Both the position numbers and the translations under genes were made by a program. A stretch of 64,000 nucleotides of DNA from positions 2,728,001-2,792,000 of the forward strand of contig NZ_BSUN01000001.1 in NCBI RefSeq assembly GCF_030161615.1. The letters are read 5' to 3'. A model generated the notes under the pieces. It did no database searches. It saw only the letters and a program-made list of their open reading frames with translations, and had not been told where the DNA came from. This document shows, in pieces, positions 41,388 through 51,909 of the stretch (the first letter of the stretch is position 1; the number at the start of each line of letters is the position of its first letter). Source of the DNA: Demequina litorisediminis. GTDB taxonomy: Bacteria; Actinomycetota; Actinomycetes; Actinomycetales; Demequinaceae.

Positions 41388-42078
41388 GCGAGGTCCAGAA
41401 GGTGGCCGGTGACCTCGCGCTTGGTGGCGAGGTAGCGGGCGTTGGCGGCGGTCAGGTGGACGCCGGTGGGAACCTGCTCGGCGACCTCGAGCCCGTACCC
41501 GCGCAGGCTGCTCCGCCTTGTCCGGGTTGTTGGACAGGAGGCGGATGCGGTCGGCGCCCACGGCGGCGAGCATCTGCGCCACCATCGCGTAGTCACGCTC
41601 GTCGTCGGCGTGGCCCACGGCACGATTTGCCTCGTAGGTGTCGAGCCCGGCATCCTGCAGCGCATACGCATCGAGCCTTGGCGTACAGGCCGATGCCGCG
41701 GCCCTCCTGGCGCAGGTACGCCAGGAAGCCGCCGGTGGTGGCAATGCGCTCGGCCGCCTCGCGTAGGCGAGGGCCGCAGTCGCAGCGCTCGGAACCGAAC
41801 ACGTCGCCCGTGAGGCACTCGGAGTGCGGTCGCATGAGGGGCGCCTCGCCTCCTGCGGCGGATGCCGCAAGCGCGCCTCGCCAGTCGCCAAGGCCGAGCA
41901 GGAGGTGCTCGCGACCATCAACGAGGCCAGTGAAGGTCATCACCTCGGCGTCGGTTCCGTAACCATCCGCGAAGCGCAGGGGGACGCGCACGGAGGTGCG
42001 CAGGTTGGCAACGGGTACGGCGGCGTTGCGCGAGGCCGATGCGGGGGCCGCGGTGGCGGCAAGGGCGACGGTCGACAT
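41384..42078 (-). CDS. ribA: GTP cyclohydrolase II (stand-alone)
   Basis: About 231 residues. Zinc site [17 protein letters not shown], then [10 protein letters not shown] and LLSNNPDK. It opens GTP to the first riboflavin intermediate. ATG 42078 is preceded by GGAGGAG. AGCCT 41674-41678 and AGGCT 41505-41509 are extra-base errors ([28 protein letters not shown]). It is a second copy: a bifunctional ribBA lies at 60178-61428 in the main riboflavin cluster. Here it leads an overlapping trio with VOC and GNAT genes, so it may serve a GTP-derived side pathway (deazaflavin-, pterin- or antibiotic-like) or flavin supply to that module. Confidence 0.88.
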
Positions 42079-42187
42079 GGTTCTCCTCCGGGTGGTCGAG
42101 CCCAGCGTAGGCCCGATTACTTGAGGATTCAACTACATTATCGTGTCGGGCATTCCCGCGATGGCGGAGGCGCCCGTAGCGGCGCCC

Positions 42188-42706
42188 TCAGGCGCGTCGC
42201 CCAGGCTCGCGTCCCAGCGCAAGCAGCCCGGCGAGCAACGCCTCCCGCTCCCCCGGCTCGAGCCCCGCGAGGATCCGTGACTCGTTGGCGGCGTGGGCGG
42301 CGTGCGCGGTGGACTGCACAGCCCGGCCCTCCTCGGTGAGGCGCACGCGCACCACTCGGCGGTCGGCCTCGTCGCGCCTGCGGGTGACGAAGCCGCGCTG
42401 CTCGAGGCGCTGGACCCGGTGCGTGGTGGTGCCCGAGGAGATCAGCAGGGCGCGGTCCAACTCCCCCGGCGTCAGTTCGTACGGTGCTCCAGCGCGCCTG
42501 AGGGCGGCGAGGACGTCGAACTCCCAGGACTGAAGGCCGTGCTCAGCGAACACCGCATCGAGCCTGTCCTGCACCAGGTCCGCGAACCGCGACAGCCGTC
42601 CGATGATGGGGAACGCCTCGAGGTCGAGGTCTGGACGCTCGCGCCGCCAGGCACCGTAGAAGGCGTCGACGGCGTCGGGCTGGCGATCGGGCATGTCCGC
42701 CATCAT
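42188..42706 (-). CDS. MarR family transcriptional regulator
   Basis: 172 residues, intact. MarR winged helix: WEFDVLAALRRAGAPYELTP, GTTTHRVQRLEQRGFVTRR and RRVVRVRLTEEG. ATG 42706 or 42703 has no clear ribosome site and may be leaderless. It is divergent from the EamA exporter gene; two matched palindromic sites lie in the 73-base gap, so it very likely represses both genes until a ligand binds. Confidence 0.88.
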   Translation of the reverse strand: MMADMPDRQPDAVDAFYGAWRRERPDLDLEAFPIIGRLSRFADLVQDRLDAVFAEHGLQSWEFDVLAALRRAGAPYELTPGELDRALLISSGTTTHRVQRLEQRGFVTRRRDEADRRVVRVRLTEEGRAVQSTAHAAHAANESRILAGLEPGEREALLAGLLALGREPGRRA

Positions 42707-42715
42707 GCCAGCGGA

Positions 42716-42759
42716 ATATCTTGACGTCGAGATACGTCTGATATCTTGACATCGAAATA
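42716..42759. promoter_or_regulatory. Tandem MarR operators between marR and eamA
   Basis: Two 19-bp copies, ATATCTTGACGTCGAGATA (42716-42734) and ATATCTTGACATCGAAATA (42741-42759), 25 bases apart start to start. Each is a near-palindrome centred on GACRTC. Spacing of about 2.5 helical turns and location between divergent genes fit a dimeric MarR repressor. Each copy contains a TTGAC -35-like hexamer. Confidence 0.8.
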
Positions 42760-42779
42760 TCTTCCCGAAGAAGGCCGTC

Positions 42780-43673
42780 ATGAACACCCTGCGCACGCTT
42801 GCCCACACCGCGCTCGCGCCCATCACCTGGGGTACCTCGTACCTGGTGACCACCGAATTGCTTCCGGACGGCCGCCCGCTCCTCACCGCGACACTCCGTG
42901 CCCTACCCGCGGGGATCGCGCTTCTCGCACTCACCCGAGTCCTCCCCCGCGGCGACTGGTGGTGGAAGGCCGCCGTGCTCGGCACGCTCAACATCGGCGC
43001 GTTCTTCGCCCTCATGTTCGTGTCCGCCTATCGGCTCCCCGGCGGCATCGCCGCCACGCTCGCCGCGGTCCATCCGTTGGTGACCGCGCTTCTCGCCGGG
43101 GCGGTGCTCCACGAGCGCGTCTCCCCGCTCGCCCGAGCGGCGGCGGGCGCAGGCGTAGCGGGCGTCGCACTTCTCGTCATCACGCCATCGGCCCGCCTCG
43201 ACGCGTGGGGCATCTTGGCGGGGCTCGGGGCGGCGCTCTGCACCTCCGCAGGGGTCATGTTGACCAAGCGCTGGGGACGCCCCGTGCCCATGCTGGCCTT
43301 CACCGGGTGGCAGTTGGTCGCGGGTGGCCTGGTGCTGCTGGTGCCACTGCTCGCACTCGAGGGCCTGCCATCGGGTCTCACCGCCAACAACCTGCTGGGC
43401 TACGCCTGGCTCGCCATCCCCGGCACGGCCATCGCCTACCTCCTGTGGTTCGGCGGCATCCTCAAGCCTTCCTGCGACCCAGGTGAGCCTGCTGAGTTTC
43501 CTCACACCGCTGACGGCGGGCGCGCTCGGGTGGTCGATCCTCGGTCAGTCGCTGAGCGCCACCCAACTCGTGGGCGGAGGCGTGGTCCTCGCGGCCGTCG
43601 CGGTCGGAGCATTCGCCGGACGCCCCCGGGCCGTCACCCCCGCCGAGGCCCCCGACGCGTCAGCGCTGGGTGA
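42780..43673 (+). CDS. EamA/DMT family exporter
   Basis: About 297 residues with ten hydrophobic segments in two EamA repeats (MNTLRTLAHTALAPITWGTS; GILAGLGAALCTSAGVMLT). It probably exports a metabolite or drug under control of the divergent MarR. AGCCT 43465-43469 should be AGCT, restoring ILKLPATQVSLLSFLTPLTA. After that correction the frame would run to 43869, overlapping the convergent DUF1905 gene by 200 bases; a further lost base in a C run (43620-43650) would end it at TGA 43673, which I prefer. Confidence 0.8.
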   Translation: MNTLRTLAHTALAPITWGTSYLVTTELLPDGRPLLTATLRALPAGIALLALTRVLPRGDWWWKAAVLGTLNIGAFFALMFVSAYRLPGGIAATLAAVHPLVTALLAGAVLHERVSPLARAAAGAGVAGVALLVITPSARLDAWGILAGLGAALCTSAGVMLTKRWGRPVPMLAFTGWQLVAGGLVLLVPLLALEGLPSGLTANNLLGYAWLAIPGTAIAYLLWFGGILKPSCDPGEPAEFPHTADGGRARVVDPRSVAERHPTRGRRRGPRGRRGRSIRRTPPGRHPRRGPRRVSAG

Positions 43674-43943
43674 CGACGACGGTCACGGAGTCGCCGATGT
43701 CCTTGCCGAGCGCCTTCCTCACCTTGGCGCTGAGGGAGATCATGTGGCCACCGCGGCCGGTGACCATCGCGCCCACGTTGCTGAGGGACACGTCGTCGAC
43801 CGTCGCGTCGACGCGGACCGAGCGGCCGGTGCCGAACAGTTCTGCGGAGTCAGGAATCTCGACGCATGACCACGTCTCGCCCTTGACCTCGACGCCGATC
43901 ACCGCCTCGAACCGTGCGGACGGCTGGTGCTGCGAGTCGTCGC

Positions 43944-43947
<4 letters not shown>
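43660..43947 (-). CDS. DUF1905 domain protein
   Basis: 95 residues, intact. WSCVEIPDSAELFGTGRSV and VRVDATVDDVSLSNVGAM are typical of DUF1905, a small beta-barrel seen alone or with YdeI-type domains; function unknown. Its ATG 43947 overlaps the stop of the UvrA-like gene (ATGA), so it is translated with it. Confidence 0.75.
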
Positions 43948-46303
<2,356 letters not shown>

Positions 46304-46357
46304 GGGGACTCCTTGGGGTGGGCCGATGCGGTGGGTGGACCTAGTCTGCCAGGCCCA

Positions 46358-46768
46358 TCACGGGCGCTGCTGGAGGCGAATGAGGTTGCCTGCGGGGTCG
46401 CGCAGTGCACAGTCGCGGACGCCGTAGGGCTGGTCGGTGGGCTCCTGCACGATCTCGACGTCGTGTCGCTCGATCTCGGCGAAGGCGGCATCGACGTCGG
46501 GGGTGGCGAGGAGGAGGGAGGCGAACGTGCCCTTCGCCATCATGTCCGCGATGACGTCCTTCTCGGCGTCCGTGATTCCCGGGTTGGCCTGGGGTGGATA
46601 CAGCACGATGTTGGTGTCGCCTTGGCCGGCGGGGCCGATCGTGAGCCAGCGCATGGCGCCTTGGCCCACGTCGAGACGCACCTCGAAGCCGAGGACGTCG
46701 CGGTAGAACGCCAGCGAGGCTTCCGGGTCGGCCAGTGGAAGGAAGGAGGAGTGGATGGTGAGGTTCAT
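46358..46768 (-). CDS. VOC/glyoxalase family protein
   Basis: 136 residues, intact. Single VOC repeat pair: SSFLPLADPEASLAFYRDVL, VLGFEVRLDVG and CALRDPAGNLIRLQQ. It starts five bases after the AraC gene stop and is probably controlled with it. Metal-dependent isomerase, dioxygenase or resistance function cannot be separated from sequence. Confidence 0.8.
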   Translation of the reverse strand: MNLTIHSSFLPLADPEASLAFYRDVLGFEVRLDVGQGAMRWLTIGPAGQGDTNIVLYPPQANPGITDAEKDVIADMMAKGTFASLLLATPDVDAAFAEIERHDVEIVQEPTDQPYGVRDCALRDPAGNLIRLQQRP

Positions 46769-46772
46769 GACC

Positions 46773-47217
<445 letters not shown>

Positions 47218-47221
47218 GCCG

Positions 47222-47581
47222 TCATCGTGGCACGGATGGTAGCGCCGTGAGCGTCATGAGTGGCGCATTCACGCGGGCCACCGCCTCCGTGTCCAGACCA
47301 AAGAAGGCCCAGGTGCCGCGCTTCTCGCGCGTGACTAGGCCCGCATCATGCAGCAGGCGCAGGTGATGCGAGACGGTGGGCTGACTCAACCCGAGCGGCG
47401 CCTCAAGGTCGCAGGCGCAGACGGCGCCGTTGGCGGCGAGGATGCGGAGAATCCTGAGCCGCGTGGGGTCCGCCACCACCTTCAGCAGTGCGGCAGCCGC
47501 AGCGTCATCGCCCTCCGGAACCACTAGTGCGGTGCCGGGGCTGCACACGTCTCCAGCGAGGAGGTTCTCTCGGATCGCCAT
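47222..47581 (-). CDS. arsR: ArsR-type arsenic-responsive repressor
   Basis: 119 residues, intact. Winged helix: ALLKVVADPTRLRILRILA, CDLEAPLGLSQPTVSHHLRL. The As(III) site is likely the CAC pair in GAVCACDLE, with another Cys at VCSPG near the N-terminus. It is divergent from arsC, 72 bases apart, with a palindrome in between. Confidence 0.88.
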   Translation of the reverse strand: MAIRENLLAGDVCSPGTALVVPEGDDAAAAALLKVVADPTRLRILRILAANGAVCACDLEAPLGLSQPTVSHHLRLLHDAGLVTREKRGTWAFFGLDTEAVARVNAPLMTLTALPSVPR

Positions 47582-47612
47582 CTCACCAGGCTAGCCCGTA
47601 CATCGGCATTCA

Positions 47613-47624
47613 TCAATATTGACA
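47613..47624. promoter_or_regulatory. ArsR operator / arsC promoter
   Basis: Perfect palindrome TCAATATTGA (47613-47622) overlapping a consensus -35 TTGACA (47619-47624) that reads toward arsC. The gap between arsR and arsC is otherwise short. This is the expected place for ArsR binding. Confidence 0.65.
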
Positions 47625-47653
47625 GTGATCGATATAAGAGCCATGCTGGCCGC

Positions 47654-48059
47654 ATGAGCGACTCCCACCCCTCCGTCATCTTTGTGTGCGTCCACAACGC
47701 CGGCCGGTCCCAGATGGCCGCAGGATTCATGCGCCACCTGTCCGCCGGTGCCGTCGAGGTCCGGTCCGCGGGCTCCATGCCCGCCGAGCACATCAACCCG
47801 GTCGCCGTCGAGGCGATGCTCGAGGTCGGCATCGACATTCGTGAGGAGCAGCCCAAGGTGCTCACTCCCGATGCGGTCCAGGCGTCCGATGCCGTCATCA
47901 CCATGGGCTGCGGCGACGCGTGCCCCTACTACCCCGGCAAGCGTTACGAGGACTGGGTCCTGGAGGACCCCGCAGGACAAGGGATTGACGCGGTGCGTCC
48001 CATCCGTGACGAGATCAAGGCGCGTGTGGAGGCGCTCCTCACGCAGGCTCACGGCATGA
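47654..48059 (+). CDS. arsC: Arsenate reductase (LMW-phosphatase type)
   Basis: About 134 residues. Active site CVHNAGRSQ (CX5R); second Cys in TMGCGDACPYYPGKRYEDW. It reduces arsenate to arsenite for export. As written the frame runs into acr3, but AGGCT at 48045-48049 is an extra-base error: reading AGCT gives the end ALLTQLTA and TGA 48057-48059, overlapping the acr3 ATG by four bases. So this is a separate gene, not a fusion. Confidence 0.9.
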
Positions 48060-49115
48060 GCACGCTGGCCCCTCGCACCGCCCCCGCGCGTCTCAGCACC
48101 CTCGACCGGTGGCTGCCGCTGTGGATCGCGCTGGCGATGCTCGCAGGCATCGGCCTCGGCGAGTACGTGCCGTTCGTGGGCGACGCCCTCGAGGCGCTCG
48201 AGGTGGGCGGCATCTCGCTGCCGATCGCACTCGGCCTGCTCGTCATGATGTACCCCGTTCTCGCGAAGGTCCGCTACGACAAGGTCGCGGCCGTCACGGG
48301 TGACAGACGGCTCCTCATCAGTTCGCTCGTCCTCAACTGGCTGGTGGGGCCCGCCGTCATGTTCGCCCTCGCCTGGACCTTTCTGCCTGACCTCCCCGCC
48401 TACCGCACGGGGCTGATCATCGTAGGGCTTGCCCGATGCATCGCGATGGTGGTGATCTGGAACGACCTTGCCTGCGGAGACCGCGAAGCAGCTGCCGTGT
48501 TGGTCGCCATCAATTCCGTGTTCCAGGTGGTCGCGTTCTCGGTCCTTGGCTGGTTCTACCTCGCGGTGCTTCCCGGGTGGCTGGGCCTCGAGACTCAGGG
48601 GCTCGACGCGTCAATGGGCACGATTGCACTCAATGTCCTCGTCTTCTTGGGTGTTCCCCTGGTGGCGGGGTTCGTCTCCCGCGCCGTGGGTGAGCGTGCC
48701 AGGGGGCGCGAGTGGTACGAGGAGACGTTCCTACCCCGCATCGGCCCCTGGGCGCTCTACGGACTGCTCTTCACCATCGTGTTGCTGTTCGCGCTCCAGG
48801 GTGAGCAGGTGATCGCACACCCGTGGGACGTGGCACGGATCGCCCTGCCGCTGCTGTGCTACTTCGCGGTCATGTGGGGCGCGGGCATGGCGACCGGACG
48901 CGCGCTTGGCCTCGGGTACGCACGCACCACCACGCTCGCCTTCACCGCGGCGGGCAACAACTTCGAGCCTTGCCATCGCCGTGGCCATCGGAACATTCGG
49001 CGCCGCCAGCGGCGAAGCACTCGCCGGGGTCGTCGGCCCGCTCATCGAGGTGCCCGTCCTGGTCGCACTGGTGTACGTGACCCTCTGGCTTCGCCCTCGC
49101 CTGTTCGCCGCATAG
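48056..49115 (+). CDS. Acr3-type arsenite efflux permease
   Basis: About 352 residues with ten hydrophobic segments. The conserved Acr3 Cys lies in VGLARCIAMVVIWNDLACGD, the thiolate essential for transport in the family; GNNFELAIAVAIGTFGA marks the ninth segment. AGCCT 48966-48970 should be AGCT. ATG 48056 overlaps arsC. It completes an arsR-arsC-acr3 resistance set. Confidence 0.9.
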
Positions 49116-49243
49116 TCCGAGGGTCGGGAGCCTTTCCCAGTACCGGGAACCCTCAAGCGGGAACAACCCTGGTATCAGGCTCGTTCACTTCCCAGAGAGC
49201 AGGCACCACCCCCGCCTGCCGTCACACGATGAGGGAGGCTGAC

Positions 49244-49580
49244 ATGGCTGATCGAGCACTGCGAGGAATGCGACTGGGAACCCAGAGCATGGAAGCACCG
49301 GGCAACTCCGAACTCGCGGAGCGCCGCGATGTTCACTACGACTGCCCCAACGGCCACGTGGTGACACTGCCGTTTTCCGTCGAGGCCGACGTCCCGCTGT
49401 CCTGGGAATGCCACTGCGGCGCGCTCGCGCTGCTGCGTGACGGCGACCGCCCCGCGGAGACCGACACCAAGGCCGCCCGCACCCATTGGGACATGCTGCT
49501 CGAGCGCCGCACCATTCCCGAGCGAGGAACTGCTCGACGAGCGCCTCGAACTGCTCCGGGCGGGCCGCATCGGCGCCTAG
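49244..49580 (+). CDS. rbpA: RNA polymerase-binding protein RbpA
   Basis: About 112 residues. [18 protein letters not shown], then the zinc-ribbon region VHYDCPNGH and WECHCG, and the sigma-interaction C-terminus. RbpA stabilises the promoter complex with the principal sigma factor and is restricted to actinobacteria. Two bases are missing near 49520-49522 (CCCGAGCGAGGAA should read CCCGAGCTCGAGGAA), after which the frame gives [16 protein letters not shown] and TAG 49578-49580. GAGGGAGG precedes ATG 49244. Confidence 0.93.
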
Positions 49581-49584
49581 CCCG

Positions 49585-50326
49585 CTACTTCTCCCGTGAG
49601 AGCGCGCGACGCACCTGCGTCGCGCGCTCTTTCATGCCCCACGCAGTGGTCTTGATGAGCGCCTCGCGAATGATCGCCCCCGACATCTTCGACTGGCCCT
49701 GCTCGCGCTCGACGAAGGTGATCGGCACCTCGACCACCACTCCCCCGGCTTTGACGACTCTCCACGCCATGTCGATCTGGAAGCAGTATCCCTGGGACTC
49801 CACCGCGGAGAAATCGAGCCTCGCGCAAAGTGTCGGCGCGGTAGGCGCGGAAGCCCGCCGTCGCATCGTGCACACCCAGGCCCAACATCAGGCGCACATA
49901 GGTGTTGGCCCCCGTGGACAAAAGTCGGCGGTGCGTCGGCCAGTTGACCACCGAGCCTCCCGGCACCCAGCGGGAACCGATTGCGAGGTCCCACGCTCCG
50001 GGGGCGCCCAGCACGGAGGGCAGGTCGACGGCCCGGTGGGAGCCGTCGGCGTCCATCTCGACCAGCACGTCGTACCCGCGCTCCAGACCCCAAGCAAAGC
50101 CCGCGAGATACGCGGCGCCCAAGCCGGCCTTGCCGGGCCGATGCAGCACGTGGACGTGCTCGTCGGCGGCGGCGCGCTCGTCAGCCCACAGTCCGGTGCC
50201 GTCGGGCGAGTTGTCGTCGGCCACCAGGATGTCCACGTCAGGAGCCGCTGCACGTACCGCGGCCACCTGGACGGGAAGCGACTCGCGCTCGTTGTACGTG
50301 GGGATGATGACGAGAGTTCGGGTCAC
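49585..50326 (-). CDS. ppm1: Polyprenol monophosphomannose synthase
   Basis: About 246 residues. GT2 motifs: [24 protein letters not shown] and VEMDADGSH. It moves mannose from GDP-mannose to polyprenyl phosphate, the donor for lipoglycans and O-mannosylation. AGCCT 49817-49821 should be AGCT ([17 protein letters not shown]). GTG 50326 overlaps the lnt stop (GTGA). In M. tuberculosis the two activities are fused in one Ppm1 protein; here they are separate and overlapping. Confidence 0.9.
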
Positions 50327-51860
50327 CAGTCATACCTCTCTCGGATGGTCCGTCCGGCGGCGGAGGTCACCAGGATGATGGGGACGATGAGGAAGCCCCA
50401 ATGCCACAGGTGCCTCAGTCCCACCGCCGGGGTGATCTCCGTGCGAAGCGGCAGCGTGGCGTAAAGCCTGATCGGCGGTGAAGAGCTCTGTCGACTCCAC
50501 GAGCCTGCCGTTCGGTGTCACCACTGCGGAGACGCCAACGGTCGAGATCTGGATTGCGGCGCGGCCCGTGGTGATGGCCGCCAGGCGCGTCATCTGCAAC
50601 TGCTGCGTGGACTCCGCGGTCAGGCCGAAGGCTCGCGTTGTTGGTGGGAACCAACAGCGCCTCGGCGCCCTCGGCGATCGCGTCGGTGATGATCGCGTCG
50701 TAAGCGATCTCGAAACAGATGGGGGTTCCGACGGTCACGACCCTGTTCAGTGCGGCGACCGGAACGTCGATGGTGGCGGAGCCCGTACCGGGCAGGACCT
50801 CGGTCTGAACGAGGTCGACGGCGTCAGAGAATCGCGACACGAAGTCACGGATGGGGATGTACTCGGCGAAGGGCGCGGGCCGCTGCTTGTTGTACGAGTC
50901 GATCACGGAGCCAGCCTGCGACCACAGCAGCATCGTGTTGTACCGGCCATCCTCGGGCGAGTAATCGTTCGTACCGAGCAGCAGCGGCGCCCCCGCCGCC
51001 TGAGCCGACGCGGTCACGAGCGCCTCGGACTCCTCATCCGCCCGCGGATCGTAGTCGGACGAGTTCTCGGGCCACAGCAGCAGGTCGATCGGGCCGGGGT
51101 CGGATTCGACGAGCGCGAGGGTCCCGTCGTGGTGATTCTTGGTCACCTCGCGCGCCTGCGAGAACGCGTCGAGCCCGGTGTTGGGAACGTTGCCCTGGAC
51201 GGCGCCGACGCGCAGCGTGCCGTCCTGAGCCTGAGTGTCGATGGGTACGAAGAGGCCGCCGATGAGCAGCACGGCGCCCACGATGGGCGCAGCGCCTGCG
51301 AGGACGAGTCTGCGGGTCAGTGCGGCCTCGATCGCGAGTCCCAAGCACCCCGCGACGACGGCGACCACGAACGCGGTCAACGGCACGCCGCCGAGCCACG
51401 CGAAGCGTGCGATGGGCGCGTCGACCTGCGAGTACGCGATCCGGCCCCACGGGAATCCCCCGAAGGGGATGAGCGAACGCAACTGCTCCATGCCGACCCA
51501 GAGCAGGCCGAAGGCGAGCGGCGACCACCACGGCGGGCGTCCACTCATGAGGGGTGAGCGGCGGACGCACACCCAGGCCGCACCGAACAGCGCCATGAAG
51601 GCCCCCTCGGCGATGCTCAGCGCCACCCATGGCACCTTGCCCACCGAGGCATCGGCCCACGTGAGGTGTGGCAGCAGGAAGGCGATGGAGAAGAGCCAAG
51701 TCAGGAGGAACCCACGCCACACCGTCGTCTCGCGCAGCGCGAGCCATAGCATCGCCAGCGCGGCGTACACGAGTGGCCACCAACCGAGGTCGGGAAAGCC
51801 TGCGTTGAGCACGAGCCCGCCGCCGACGGCAAGGAGCAGGGTGATCAGGACGCGAGGCAC
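50323..51860 (-). CDS. lnt: Apolipoprotein N-acyltransferase
   Basis: About 511 residues: five or six N-terminal membrane segments and a periplasmic nitrilase domain with the catalytic triad LLWPENSSD (Glu), [12 protein letters not shown] (Lys) and [11 protein letters not shown] (Cys), and a final membrane anchor. It adds the third acyl chain to lipoproteins. AGGCT 50629-50633 ([14 protein letters not shown]) and AGCCT 50465-50469 ([14 protein letters not shown]) are errors. It ends with RYDW and TGA overlapping ppm. Confidence 0.92.
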
Positions 51861-51909
51861 CGGACCAGCCTACTTTCGTCCGCGCGAGGCACTCGCCACC
51901 CGCGCCGCG

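Noticed and set aside
42169-42186. GGCGCC pair downstream of marR as a terminator
   Set aside because: Only a six-base self-palindromic repeat in GC-rich DNA; too weak to list.
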